DNA from: DAISJI01 sp964559835 | GTDB lineage: Bacteria > Acidobacteriota > Terriglobia > Terriglobales > Acidobacteriaceae | Length of the DNA: 64,000 nucleotides | NCBI GenBank assembly: GCA_964559835.1 | Contig: CAZLJE010000002.1 | Coordinates: 1 to 64,000 of the forward strand | Direction: 5' to 3' | In this document: in pieces, positions 24,341-33,348 of the stretch | Layout: every line of letters starts with the position of its first letter | How positions within the stretch are numbered: position 1 is the stretch's first letter | Position numbers and translations under genes: made by a program | Notes under the pieces: model-generated | Seen by the model: the letters and a program-made list of their open reading frames with translations, nothing else | The model's database searches: none | What the model was told of the DNA's origin: nothing

Positions 24341-26866
24341 CTACTTGCCCGACGCGCTTCCCTCGCCGGCGTTCTTCACGTACTTGTCGAACCAGTGGAG
24401 CATCTCCCACTGGACGTGCTCGACGGATTCGAGAGCAATGTAGCCGTGGGCTTCATAGGGCAGCGTGACGTAACGGACGGTCGCGCCATTGCCCTTGAGA
24501 GCCTGGTACATGCGCTCGCTCTGGATGGGGAAGGTTCCGGAGTTGTCGTCGGCCTCGCCGTGGATCAACAGGATCGGGTTCTTGATGTTGTTCGCGTAAC
24601 GGAAGGGCGAGACGCGCAGGTACATATCGGGCGCCTCCCAGAAGGTACGGCGCTCGCTCTGGAAGCCGAAGGGTGTGAGCGTGCGGTTATAGGCGCCGCT
24701 GCGCGCAATCCCGGCGCGGAAGAGGTCGGAGTGCGCGAGCAGGTTCGCGGTCATGAAGGCGCCGTAGCTGTGCCCGCCGACGCCCACGCGGTTGCGGTCG
24801 GTGACGCCCATATCGACAGCCTTGTCGATCGCGGCTTTGGCAGAGGCGACGATCTGCTCGACGTAGGTCTCGTTCATCGTCTCGGGATCGCCGACGACCG
24901 GCATGGTCGCGCTATCAAGGACGGCATACCCTTGCGTGAGCAGGAAAAGGTGCGACAGGCCGCCGATCTGGGTGAAGCGATAAGGCGAGCCGGAGACCTG
25001 GCTGGCCGTACCGGCGTCGCTGAATTCAAGCGGATAGGCCCAAACGACCGTCGGCAGGCGCGTGCCGGGTTTGTAGCCGGCGGGCAGATAGAGCGTGAAC
25101 GACAGTGTGACCGGATCGATGTGCTTGCCGCCGACTTCGAGGGCGGGGCGTGGGTAGGTCACGAGCTGCTTGGTGATGCCCTTCAGTTGCGGCGCGGGAT
25201 CGGGGAAGTTCGTGAGCGCCTTCTTGTCCGGTGAACCGGCGGTGCGCAGGAAATAATTGGGCGGGTCCGTCGGCGACTCGAAGCGCGTGATGAACCGCGT
25301 GTCGCTCACAAGAGCAACGGGCTGCTCGTAGACCTTCGCGTCGCATTGGAAGATGCGATCAGGCTTGAGCGTCGCCAGGTCAAAGCGATCGATGAACGGA
25401 TGGTCGCCGTCTTTGGAGGCGCCTTCGCCTCGGAGGAAGATGGTGTTGCCGGACTGCCAGATCACGCGCGTGCCGTCCGCGCGCTCGCGCAGGACGGGCG
25501 TGCCGGGATCACCATAGCGGTCCTGGATGGAGCGGCTCCAGATCTGGCGCGGCGCCTTCGAAGGATCGTCGGGATCGATCATGAAGGTGCGGGCCCACCG
25601 CTTGTTGCGGTCGTAGTCGCTGACGAAGGCGAACTTCTCGCCCCACATGATGGCGCTGCCGCCGAAGCCGCGGCCGCCGGTGAACCGCTGTTCGAGCTTG
25701 ATGAGTTGGACGGGCTCACCCTTGAACGGAGCAGCCAGTGCAACGACCTTGTCGCGGAACGGAGCCTTGGCTTTCGTATCGCCGCCGTCGAGCGCTTCAG
25801 CCCAGACCAGCGTCGCCTTCGCGGTCGGACGCCAGTGATATGCGCGCGGGCCGGTCGGCACGCCTTCGATCGGGACATGCTCTTCGAGAGGCAGGTCGGC
25901 AACGGTATATTCGACTTTGCCGGTGCGGTCCCAGACTTCTACTTTCTTCGCGAAATTGAAGGCGGGGATCAGGTACGAGTAGGGCCGGTGCAGCCTGGCG
26001 ACGAGGATGTGCTGGCCGTCGGGCGAAGGGTCGATAACCTGGTAGATCGCGGGCGAGCCGACGGGCGTTATCTTGCCGGTCGCGACATCGACGTACGCGA
26101 GCTGAGCGGTGGCGTAGTAGTCGAAGAGGTCCTCGTCGTGCGGGTTCTTCAACATGTCCTCATAGGTGGCGGCCGGAGCGGGCTTGCCGCCCTCGTTCTC
26201 CTGCACGTTGGGACCGAGCGGGACAGCCTCTTCGGCCGGCGCCTTGCCGCGATGGGCCGGGATAAGTTGAACGAGGAGCGTCTTCTGGTCGGGCATCCAC
26301 TGGACGTCTTCCCCGTAGACGGCGTTGATGCGGACACCGGCGATACGCTTCAGCGCGCCGGTGGAAGCGTCGCCGATCCACAGCTCGATGCCGGGCTGCT
26401 GGTCGCTGGTGACGTTGAGGTGCTTGCCGCCGACAACCGTCTTCTCGGGGTCGGTGATGGTGTTGGTAAAGGCGAAGTGCTTGCCGTCGGCCGACCAGAC
26501 TGGCGCGGAGAGATAGGCGTTCGCTGGCGTCTTGAGCTTAATCTCTTTGCCGTCGGCGATGGTGACGAGAGTGAGGCCGACAATGCGCGGTGGATGATGC
26601 CGGCCGTTGGTCGCGGGATTGATGCGCAAGCCGGCGAGCCGCAGCATGGGAGCAGCGAGATCGGCGATCGACGGATGGCGTACCCCCTGCATCTCGAGGA
26701 AGCGGTCGCGCGCCGGAGAAACAGAAACATTCGGCGTTGGCGGCGACTCAAGGATGTCGGTGATGACTTTAGGGGGCTTCTGATAGGTCGGGCGGTCGGC
26801 GGCAACTGCGAAGCTGCCCATCAGGAGAGCGAGGCCGCAGAGGACGGCAAGCGTACGAATGCGCAT
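24341..26866 (-). CDS. S9-family prolyl oligopeptidase-like secreted peptidase
   Basis: 841 aa with signal peptide MRIRTLAVLCGLALLMGSF. The N-terminal beta-propeller (about 40-560) contains APVWSADGKHFAFTNT and IDPSPDGQHILVARLHRPYS. The C-terminal alpha/beta hydrolase has the Ser nucleophile elbow GVGGHSYGAFMTANLLAHSD, the Asp loop ILLIHGEADDNSGTFP and the His in YEAHGYIALESVEH. It resembles glutamyl endopeptidase-type S9 enzymes of plants and bacteria. Periplasmic peptide degradation is the likely role. Single gene. Confidence 0.9.
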   Translation of the reverse strand: MRIRTLAVLCGLALLMGSFAVAADRPTYQKPPKVITDILESPPTPNVSVSPARDRFLEMQGVRHPSIADLAAPMLRLAGLRINPATNGRHHPPRIVGLTLVTIADGKEIKLKTPANAYLSAPVWSADGKHFAFTNTITDPEKTVVGGKHLNVTSDQQPGIELWIGDASTGALKRIAGVRINAVYGEDVQWMPDQKTLLVQLIPAHRGKAPAEEAVPLGPNVQENEGGKPAPAATYEDMLKNPHDEDLFDYYATAQLAYVDVATGKITPVGSPAIYQVIDPSPDGQHILVARLHRPYSYLIPAFNFAKKVEVWDRTGKVEYTVADLPLEEHVPIEGVPTGPRAYHWRPTAKATLVWAEALDGGDTKAKAPFRDKVVALAAPFKGEPVQLIKLEQRFTGGRGFGGSAIMWGEKFAFVSDYDRNKRWARTFMIDPDDPSKAPRQIWSRSIQDRYGDPGTPVLRERADGTRVIWQSGNTIFLRGEGASKDGDHPFIDRFDLATLKPDRIFQCDAKVYEQPVALVSDTRFITRFESPTDPPNYFLRTAGSPDKKALTNFPDPAPQLKGITKQLVTYPRPALEVGGKHIDPVTLSFTLYLPAGYKPGTRLPTVVWAYPLEFSDAGTASQVSGSPYRFTQIGGLSHLFLLTQGYAVLDSATMPVVGDPETMNETYVEQIVASAKAAIDKAVDMGVTDRNRVGVGGHSYGAFMTANLLAHSDLFRAGIARSGAYNRTLTPFGFQSERRTFWEAPDMYLRVSPFRYANNIKNPILLIHGEADDNSGTFPIQSERMYQALKGNGATVRYVTLPYEAHGYIALESVEHVQWEMLHWFDKYVKNAGEGSASGK

Positions 26867-27007
26867 GACTTCTAACCTCGTCGTTCAGTTTGGCGAAGGG
26901 AAAGTCTGCGCTCGCCCCGAGCGGGTCGGCAAGTAAAGGTTTGTAAAAGCGGGCTTTGGTTGCAGGTGTCAGTGCCAAGCTGGAGATTCGCTATAATAGG
27001 CAGGAGC

Positions 27008-27084
27008 GCGCCCGTAGCTCAGCTGGATAGAGCGATTGCCTCCGGAGCAATAGGTCGGGAGTTCGAATCTCTCCGGGCGCGCCA
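27008..27084 (+). tRNA. tRNA-Arg (anticodon CCG)
   Basis: 77 nt with encoded CCA. Acceptor GCGCCCG pairs CGGGCGC; D-stem GCTC/GAGC; anticodon stem ATTGC/GCAAT with loop CTCCGGA (anticodon CCG, reads CGG); T arm GGGAG-TTCGAAT-CTCTC. Its 3' half is duplicated at 28338-28392, which marks it as an integration site. Confidence 0.96.
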
Positions 27085-27086
27085 GA
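27032..27086 (+). repeat. attL-like direct repeat within tRNA-Arg
   Basis: The 55 bp from GCGATTGCCTCCGGAGCAAT to the 3' end recur at 28338-28392 with four mismatches. The copy includes the anticodon arm, T arm and acceptor 3' strand, as for tRNA-targeted integrative elements. Confidence 0.8.
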
Positions 27087-27099
27087 ACCCCTCTTCTGT

Positions 27100-27360
27100 A
27101 CTCCTCATTTCCACATGCTTCTCTACTTTCTGCAATTTCTTCGGCACTGTGCCCAGATTTGTCCCCACCCAAGTTCGCGAATGCGGCGAGCACCGCGTCC
27201 TCCGATGGATGAATATGCCGGCTGCTAATCGCGAGTGCACTGTGCCTGGCGATCCGCGCCAGCGTCCAAGCGTCGCAGTCGGACTCACCCACGCGTCAGG
27301 AATGCGTGCGGGAACGAGTACAGGACGAACGGCTTGAGCGCGGGCTGCAGCGTGTTCCGA
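27100..27360 (-). pseudogene. Decayed tyrosine recombinase (integrase) C-terminus
   Basis: On the minus strand, LKPFVLYSFPHAFLTR and then, after a frameshift near 27293, GESDCDAWTLARIARHSALA and ISSRHIHPSEDAVLAAF. This is the C-terminal core of phage-type integrases. The catalytic box Arg (R-H) has become Pro, the G-H motif reads R-H, and the nucleophile Tyr (SxRYxHP) is His, so the protein is dead. No intact N-terminus remains. It sits next to tRNA-Arg and reads toward it, the standard arrangement for an integrated element. Confidence 0.82.
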
Positions 27361-27392
27361 TGTGGTACGGAATAAGAAGCTCGAAAGCGCTT

Positions 27393-28152
27393 TTACCTCG
27401 ATGGCTGTGCTGTTGCAACTGTTTCCCTGTTCATGTGCTTGATAAGGAAGTCGATCAGTTCCTCGGACTGGAACCAGACTTGGCTGCCATCATGCTTGCC
27501 GCCGCGAACAACTCGCAGAGTGACGTCTTTGCTCCGCGCTGCGGCTGCAGCCGAATTGCGCCACAAGGGGACTATCACATCTGCATCGCCGTGCAACAAG
27601 AAAATCGGGACGTGCAGATCGTGGATTCGGTCGATGGGGTTAATGTCCGGCAAGGCAACGGCCATTTCCTCTATGGACAGATGGTATGCAGGTGCAGCTT
27701 TCTCTATCCCCGGATAGCAACAGATATCCAGGACGGGATAAATGCCGGCAATGCAGCCGACCTCGTCGCGGTGATCTAGAGCCCAGTTAAACACCATCAG
27801 GCCGCCGCGACTGCGAGCCAGCATACATGGGCGAGACGAAAACCCCCGCCGCACCATTGCTTTGTAGAGCCGAGTGAAAACGCTACGTCCATCAGGATTG
27901 CCCCATGACTCACCTACATCGACGCCGGCGATGGAAATCCCTGCATCCAGCAGTCGGTTAAACATCCACTGCTCCTCGGGTCGCGGGGAAGTGGCCGAAC
28001 TTGCCGTTAAGCACTGGCGCATACCACACCCACTGTCCGTTGGGTTTTTTCGGTTGAAAGAGAAACGCACTATGCCCTGCAACGAGCTGTCCGACACAAT
28101 TGAAAGAAAAACTCAAGAATAGTAGCAAGAACAGATTTCGGGCTCGAATCAT
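27393..28152 (-). pseudogene. Frameshifted alpha/beta hydrolase
   Basis: The N-terminal piece (27958-28152) has a signal peptide MIRARNLFLLLFLSFSFNCV and HSAFLFQPKKPNGQWVWYAP. The body continues in another frame (to 27393): EEQWMFNRLLDAGISIAGVD, CMLARSRGGLMVFNWALDH (Ser elbow ARSRGG), PIDRIHDLHVPIFLLHGDAD and VVRGGKHDGSQ with a probable catalytic His. A one-base shift near 27985-28000 separates the halves. It resembles secreted prolyl-oligopeptidase-like or acyl hydrolases. It lies between the two att-like copies, so it is probably element cargo. Confidence 0.75.
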
Positions 28153-28337
28153 GGAGTTTGTCTATCCAGGTTAAGGTAGGGAGCAAATGCAAGCGATAGG
28201 TTACTCTAACGCATAATGCTACACGTCATCAGAGTTACAATATAAATTTTAGATTTCCCGAATCGGGAAACATGGCGCAATGGTTTTCACCAATTCGGGC
28301 GCGGTGTCGGAGGCCGGCGGTGTTGGTTGTACGTGCG
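28153..28337. other. AT-rich non-coding tail of the integrated element
   Basis: No gene. Noticeably richer in A/T than the surroundings. It contains a perfect interrupted palindrome TTTCCCGA-A-TCGGGAAA at 28254-28270 that could be an operator or recombinase site. Confidence 0.4.
28254..28270. promoter_or_regulatory. 17-bp palindrome
   Basis: Arms TTTCCCGA and TCGGGAAA are exactly complementary around one base. It lies inside the integration scar, 68 bp before the second att-like copy. Its role is unknown. Confidence 0.35.
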
Positions 28338-28392
28338 GCGATTGTCTCCGGAGCAATAGGTCGGGAGTTCGAATGTCTCCGGGCGAGCCGGA
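28338..28392 (+). repeat. attR-like copy of the tRNA-Arg 3' half
   Basis: 55 bp matching 27032-27086 with four substitutions. The T arm and the acceptor strand (CGGGCGA) are degraded, and the 5' half of the tRNA is absent, so it is not a functional tRNA. Confidence 0.8.
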
Positions 28393-28611
28393 GTTTTCTT
28401 CTTCTCTCGCATCCTACCCCAGGCGCCTGATACCCGACGGTTCCAGCGCTTGTCCGAATGTCACAACCCCCGCGATTCTAACGTGGTAATGTTCGCATCG
28501 GAGTTCGGAGAATTTGAACATCGATCCGCGCCGGTAATCTGGACGTCATCGCCGGTCAGCGCGAGAGCGGACCGACTCCGAGTAAATTCATTCAGAGAAG
28601 ATGGGGAATCC

Positions 28612-29139
28612 ATGAAATCGCGAATTGCCGTTTTACTACTGCTCGGGTTTTGCACATTACTGGTTTCGTGCCAGTCTCACGTTCAACCCACGGTACACGC
28701 GCAGGCAGCCGCGACATTCTCACCACCGCATGGCGAAGATTTTTGTCCGACCGGGTGCATCATCATGCAATCGAAGCCAAACTTCCTGGAGCTGCGTTTT
28801 GGACCCAGTACCAACACACAGCAGGACGGGTTCAGCATTGCCATGCCGTTTGCGATGAACGTGAAGCTGCTCGATGTGTGGATCGGGACGTCGAGCGGGC
28901 AAGTGTTTGAAACCGATTCCCACCTGCAAATAGTTCTGCCGGATGGGACTTTCTACGAGTTCAAGGCGCAGTTCGACAAGCACGCAGACGTCGTGGGCAA
29001 CGTCCAGCGCTCTTTTCCAGTCGATCTCACTTTGCCTGCCGGAACCGTGCTGTACCTTTATCACCGGCCGCAGGGTGTCATCAGTTGCCCCGAAAGCGGC
29101 TGCGGATACGATACGACGTGGAGCCTGATCGGATACTAG
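28612..29139 (+). CDS. Lipoprotein of unknown function
   Basis: 175 aa. Lipoprotein signal MKSRIAVLLLLGFCTLLVSC with lipobox LVSC. The mature part is beta-rich (FLELRFGPSTNTQQDGFSIA, HLQIVLPDGTFYEFKAQFDK, FPVDLTLPAGTVLYLYHRPQ) with paired Cys (CPTGC, CPESGC). I do not recognise the family. It lies just outside the att-like repeat. Start chosen at ATG 28612; the longer in-frame extension lacks a signal. Confidence 0.7.
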   Translation: MKSRIAVLLLLGFCTLLVSCQSHVQPTVHAQAAATFSPPHGEDFCPTGCIIMQSKPNFLELRFGPSTNTQQDGFSIAMPFAMNVKLLDVWIGTSSGQVFETDSHLQIVLPDGTFYEFKAQFDKHADVVGNVQRSFPVDLTLPAGTVLYLYHRPQGVISCPESGCGYDTTWSLIGY

Positions 29140-29184
29140 GGATGGGGCTTCTCAACTGCAGCTCTCTGCCGGTATCGCAATCAC

Positions 29185-29655
29185 CTACTGCGGTCCAAAC
29201 AGGGGAGAAGTCGCGCCACGCATTCCGAAGCCGTTGGTGGCGCCGGAGAGCCGACCCGAATTGGCGCCGGAGATCCCAAAACTGCTGTCCCGCTGGAAAG
29301 CGCCGAGACTACTCTGGGGCGCAGTCGAGGGTTGCCCCGTCCCACGCGGGCTGGAACCGTCGTTGACCGTCGCATCGGCGGAAGAAATCGGTGCTCCATA
29401 CACGGCTTCCAGCGCGGAACTCCCCTCTCCACTACCTTTGCGGGCGCGGAAAGCGAACGAAGCGAGAAGAGTTGAGGTATCCGTGCTGCCGCCGGAAATT
29501 GGCGCCTTCAAACCATTGGCGGATTCGAACGAGGAATAGCGGACGGCATTCCAGTAACTGGAGAAGTCCTCGGTCCAGTCGGCAAGGTAGCAGACGACCA
29601 GAAGGAGTGCGATCAGAACAGCGATACTGCCGGAGTTACGGGGGGAACGTTCCAT
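29185..29655 (-). CDS. Single-pass membrane protein of unknown function
   Basis: 156 aa. One N-terminal membrane segment (SIAVLIALLLVVCYLADW, about 10-27) is followed by a Ser/Gly-rich, probably disordered tail (APISGGSTDTSTLL, GSSPRGTGQPSTAPQSSLGA). No family recognised. ATG 29653-29655 places the membrane helix at the N-terminus. Convergent with the preceding lipoprotein. Confidence 0.5.
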   Translation of the reverse strand: MERSPRNSGSIAVLIALLLVVCYLADWTEDFSSYWNAVRYSSFESANGLKAPISGGSTDTSTLLASFAFRARKGSGEGSSALEAVYGAPISSADATVNDGSSPRGTGQPSTAPQSSLGAFQRDSSFGISGANSGRLSGATNGFGMRGATSPLFGPQ

Positions 29656-29795
29656 GACGCCTCCGAGCACACCTGCTCAATTAGAGTCCAGATGCCGCCA
29701 CATCAGTCCAGGGTTTCCCCTGGCGGGTGCGCCACGTTGCGCCAACGAATCCTTTTGGGCCTGAACCGTTACCCCGCCGAAAGTCTCGCTGGCGG

Positions 29796-30506
29796 TCAGG
29801 TCTGGGGTGGGAACAATGTAGATTGCGCTGCTGCGGCCTCGACCGGAAGAGAGCACTCGGGGTCGTCGTTGTTGACGTCGTTCACGCGCGCACCGACGGG
29901 ATATTTTTTCATCGCTCCGGCGGGCAGAGGTTTCAGTAGTTCGAGGATGCCTTCCCGTTTCGTGAAGCCTGGGTCGAGCCACAGATCGTACGCGTCAACC
30001 GGGAGTATTACGGGCATGCGATCGTGGACGTCACGAACGAGGTCGTTGGCCTGCGTGGTGAGGATGGAACAGGTTTCAACCGTGCTTCCTTCCGGCGACT
30101 TCCAGCGGTCCCACAGTCCGGCGAAGGCGAAGATGCTGTCGCCGGCGAGAGCAATGCAATAGGGCTGCTTCCCTTTCCCGAGCTTCTGCCATTCGTAGAA
30201 GCCGTCGGCGGGAATGATGCAGCGGCGGGAGCGGAGCGCGTCGCGAAAGGCAGGGAGTTCCGCCGCGGTTTCACAGCGGGCATTGATCATTTTCGCAGCC
30301 GTGCTGGAGTCTTTGGACCAGGACGGAACCAAGCCCCAGCGCATCAGGGACAGCGCGCGTCGCGGTTCGCGAGGATCCTGGCGCACGGCGACGACGTCTT
30401 GCGTGGGAGCGATGTTGTAGCGGGGCTCCCATTCGATGTCGTTGTAGGTGCCAAAGAACTTCTTCAGCGCCTCACGTCCTTTACCCAGTCGAAAGCGGCC
30501 GCACAC
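29796..30506 (-). CDS. SOS-associated abasic-site protein (HMCES/YedK family)
   Basis: Forms a thiazolidine crosslink with abasic sites in single-stranded DNA through Cys2. 236 aa. All key residues are visible: MCGRFRL start (Cys2 after Met removal), PRYNIAPTQ, MRWGLVPSWS, INARCETAAE (conserved Asn), CIIPADGFYEW (catalytic Glu) and HDRMPVIL (catalytic His). The C-terminal tail is slightly longer than in YedK. No LexA box was searched systematically. Confidence 0.93.
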   Translation of the reverse strand: MCGRFRLGKGREALKKFFGTYNDIEWEPRYNIAPTQDVVAVRQDPREPRRALSLMRWGLVPSWSKDSSTAAKMINARCETAAELPAFRDALRSRRCIIPADGFYEWQKLGKGKQPYCIALAGDSIFAFAGLWDRWKSPEGSTVETCSILTTQANDLVRDVHDRMPVILPVDAYDLWLDPGFTKREGILELLKPLPAGAMKKYPVGARVNDVNNDDPECSLPVEAAAAQSTLFPPQT

Positions 30507-30578
30507 AAATCGATTCTAATTGAGGAAATCCCCACCCTCCGCCAAAACCAGGCGGAATGGTGCGGCACCCGGAGTCTC

Positions 30579-31031
30579 TTAGCGCCGGGGATCGGGTTGG
30601 AGGCGGACCTTGTCTGCCGGTTTCGGCTCGGCGCTGAGCGCGTCGTACTTTTTTCTCTGCTCGTCCGTGAGCAGGTCGCGGACCTTCTTTGTCGCCTCGT
30701 CGCGTATCTGGACGCGCCTCTTCGCGCGGGCTTCGTCGGTCAGTGACTCGTCGGACCAAAGTGCCAGGCCTTGCTTGTCCTGGTCGACGAAGATAGCCTG
30801 CACTTTCTGCTTCTGGTCGTCGGTGAGATTCAGCAGTTCGGAGAGATTCGCGGCGCGCTTTTCCGGCGTGGGATAGTCCACGTCCTCATAGTGGCGGCCG
30901 AATGCATTGCCGGGAGGCGGCTGCGGACGCATTTCAAGACGGTACTTGCGTTGTGCCGCAGCCGGCATCGGAACAGCGCTTGCCACCGCTGCGAGTGCGA
31001 GCGTCATGACAATGGCAAGCGGGCGATCCAT
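30579..31031 (-). CDS. Small secreted Spy/LTXXQ-like protein
   Basis: 150 aa. Signal peptide MDRPLAIVMTLALAAVASAV ending PMPAAAQ. The mature part is helical: LSELLNLTDDQKQKVQAIFV and VRDLLTDEQRKKYDAL, with the repeated L-T-x-x-Q motif of CpxP/Spy-type periplasmic proteins. Start chosen at ATG 31029-31031. It ends 11 bp before the neighbouring giant lipoprotein gene on the same strand would be read, so the two may share a transcript. Confidence 0.65.
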   Translation of the reverse strand: MDRPLAIVMTLALAAVASAVPMPAAAQRKYRLEMRPQPPPGNAFGRHYEDVDYPTPEKRAANLSELLNLTDDQKQKVQAIFVDQDKQGLALWSDESLTDEARAKRRVQIRDEATKKVRDLLTDEQRKKYDALSAEPKPADKVRLQPDPRR

Positions 31032-31041
31032 ACCAACAATT

Positions 31042-33348
31042 CTAGAACGGCTTCTCCATCTGGCCAACCAGGATGCGGTTGCTGTCGCTGGCCATGATCA
31101 GCGCACGGTTGGCATCGACGATGTACACGACGAACTGGCCGGTGAGCAGCGTGCCGGCCGTGGTGGCCGAGGACCCGGTCAAACGGCCCGCGGTTGCCGA
31201 CGTCAGGTAAGTGCCCGACAGACCCACAGCGGTATTGAGTGTTCCGTTGCTGTTGAAGTCGAGGGTGCCTGTGATGGCGCTGCCGCCGTTCGGAATGAAA
31301 AGGCCGACGGCGTCTTTTTCGCCCGGCAGGTTGATGAATTCCGTACCCGAGAGCGTCCCCTCATACGTACCCGCCCAGAGACTGGCGGTCACGCCAGAGA
31401 CCTGAACATAAGCGCGGCCGGAAGTCGTCTGGACATTATCAATCTCAAGCACGTTGTAGATGCCGGTGGCCTCCGGATACAGAACGAACTTGCGCGCTTG
31501 GCCATTGATCGAGACCGTAAGCTCGGTGCGGCCAGTCGCCGAATCGGGAGTCGTGTAGGTGCCGCTCGTCATCGCAACGCCGTTCTGCGCGTTACCGTTG
31601 GTGTTTACGTCGCCCGTGCCGGATGAGAGGTTGCCGGTGCCGTCCAGCGTGAACACAGACCCGATGGCCACCGGGGCAGTAGCGTTGGCGCCGCTGAGAA
31701 CCATGGCGTAGCTGTTGGCGTAGGTTCCCAGCGTGAACGTAGTGCCAGCCTGCTTGACGATGTCGCCGCGCAGCGTTTTACCAGCGTCGGTCTCGACGAC
31801 GACGGCCCGAGTTGCGTCCACCAGGTAGTACGCGAGGATCTGCGTACCGAACGTGCTGGTCACGGTGAGCGTCCCGCGGCCATTCGTAGCGGAGGGTCCA
31901 GTGTAGACACCGGTCGCCGCAAGATTCGTCGAAGCGGTCGTGCCCTGGCTGGCGTCGAGCTTGCCCGAGCTGATGACGCCTGCTCCGTTGGCAGTAAGAA
32001 CGGCGGCTACGGCAGCGGAACCAGTCTGTCCCGCAGCCGGGCCCGAGAGCCGGAGCGCGTAGTTGCCGGTGATAGAGCCGATGGCGAACTTGCTCGCGTC
32101 CTGAAGATAGAGCGTGCCGGTGCCGGTGACGCCCGCGTCGGAACGCATGATGTACGCCTTGGTGTTGTCCTTGACGACGATCTGCCAAGTCTCGGTGCCG
32201 CCGGACGTGATGATCGTGGCGTTGCCGCGCCCGTCGACACCGATGTGGTAGCTGCCGCCGGTGATGGTCGCCGTTGTCGCCGCGCTCGCGTTCAGATCTT
32301 CCGAGCCGCCGGTAACGTTGCCGGCGCCGTCGAACGTGACCGAACCTGCCGAGGCGTAGGCGGTGCCGTTGTTCTTGCCGGTGAAGGAGTAGGCGTAACT
32401 GCCAACGAGAGTGCCGTTCGAGACCTGCACGACGATGTTGGCACTGGCGGGTAACGCACTCTGGTCGGTGGAGGTGGCGGTGATCGAAACGGCGCCGCCT
32501 CCTGAGGGCGGGAATGGCGGCGCGGTGTACGTCGCGGTGGCGTTGGCCGTGCCTCCAGCCGTGGTCACCGTCCCGCAACCATTCGTGGCCGTGCTGTTGC
32601 AGTTCAGAGTCCAGGTGACGGCGATCGGGTTGGAGTTCGCGGTCGCCGAAAATGCCTGCGTGCCACCGGCAGGGACCGTGATAATGCTCGGGCTGACGAC
32701 AATGGTCGTACCCAGGACGACGGTCACTGTCGCCGTCGCCGTCTTGGTCGGGTCCGCCTGCGAAATAGCGGTGATGGTCACAGCCGCCGGGCTGGGCACG
32801 GTCGGAGGCGCAGTGTAGACGCCGGTAGACGAGATCGTTCCATGAGTGGTGTCGCCGCCGATGGTCGAATTGACTTCCCAGGTGACGGCTGTGTTCGCGC
32901 TCGTATTAAACGAGGTCGAGAACTGAAGCGTACGGCCTGTATACACCGATGCGGTTGAAGGCGAGATGGAAAAAGAAATCGCCGTGCCGGAGGTGATGGT
33001 GATGCTGGAAGTTGCAGATTGCGTGGTATCGGCCAAAGAGGTGGCTGTGATGGTCACCGTAGCCGGACTGGGCACCACGGCGGGCGCGGTGTACAGGCCG
33101 GCAGTGCTGATGGTGCCGGAGGTGAGGTTGCCACCGATCACACCATTTACCGACCAGTAAACGCCGGAGCTGCTGTTGCTGACCGTGGCGGTGAACTGAG
33201 CCGTCGTGTTGGTCGGCACCGAAGCCGAGGTCGGCGAGATGGACACGGCGCCGCCGGAAGAAGAGGACGAACTACTCGACTTATTACTGCCACCACATGC
33301 CGCGAGGAAGGACAACGCTAAGACAAGCAACAGCAGGCGCGATTTCAT
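31042..33348 (-). CDS. Large Ig-like-repeat lipoprotein
   Basis: 768 aa. Lipoprotein signal MKSRLLLLVLALSFLAACGG (lipobox LAAC) then a poly-Ser linker. Three bacterial Ig-like domains follow (about 35-300), each starting near SISPTSASVPTNTTAQFTAT, SISPSTASVYTGRTLQFSTS or VSPSIITVPAGGTQAFSATA. Next come four related beta-rich repeats with GSYAYSFTGKNNG, ITGNYALRLSGPA, YANSYAMVLSGANA and WAGTYEGTLSGTE openings. It is probably a surface adhesin-like or cell-envelope protein; no enzyme motif is visible. Start at ATG 33346-33348. Confidence 0.8.
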   Translation of the reverse strand: MKSRLLLLVLALSFLAACGGSNKSSSSSSSSGGAVSISPTSASVPTNTTAQFTATVSNSSSGVYWSVNGVIGGNLTSGTISTAGLYTAPAVVPSPATVTITATSLADTTQSATSSITITSGTAISFSISPSTASVYTGRTLQFSTSFNTSANTAVTWEVNSTIGGDTTHGTISSTGVYTAPPTVPSPAAVTITAISQADPTKTATATVTVVLGTTIVVSPSIITVPAGGTQAFSATANSNPIAVTWTLNCNSTATNGCGTVTTAGGTANATATYTAPPFPPSGGGAVSITATSTDQSALPASANIVVQVSNGTLVGSYAYSFTGKNNGTAYASAGSVTFDGAGNVTGGSEDLNASAATTATITGGSYHIGVDGRGNATIITSGGTETWQIVVKDNTKAYIMRSDAGVTGTGTLYLQDASKFAIGSITGNYALRLSGPAAGQTGSAAVAAVLTANGAGVISSGKLDASQGTTASTNLAATGVYTGPSATNGRGTLTVTSTFGTQILAYYLVDATRAVVVETDAGKTLRGDIVKQAGTTFTLGTYANSYAMVLSGANATAPVAIGSVFTLDGTGNLSSGTGDVNTNGNAQNGVAMTSGTYTTPDSATGRTELTVSINGQARKFVLYPEATGIYNVLEIDNVQTTSGRAYVQVSGVTASLWAGTYEGTLSGTEFINLPGEKDAVGLFIPNGGSAITGTLDFNSNGTLNTAVGLSGTYLTSATAGRLTGSSATTAGTLLTGQFVVYIVDANRALIMASDSNRILVGQMEKPF

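Noticed and set aside
26969..27292. An open frame reading ARPERFELPTYCSGGNRS across the tRNA
   Set aside because: This peptide is the antisense translation of tRNA-Arg; only the upstream integrase-like part has meaning.
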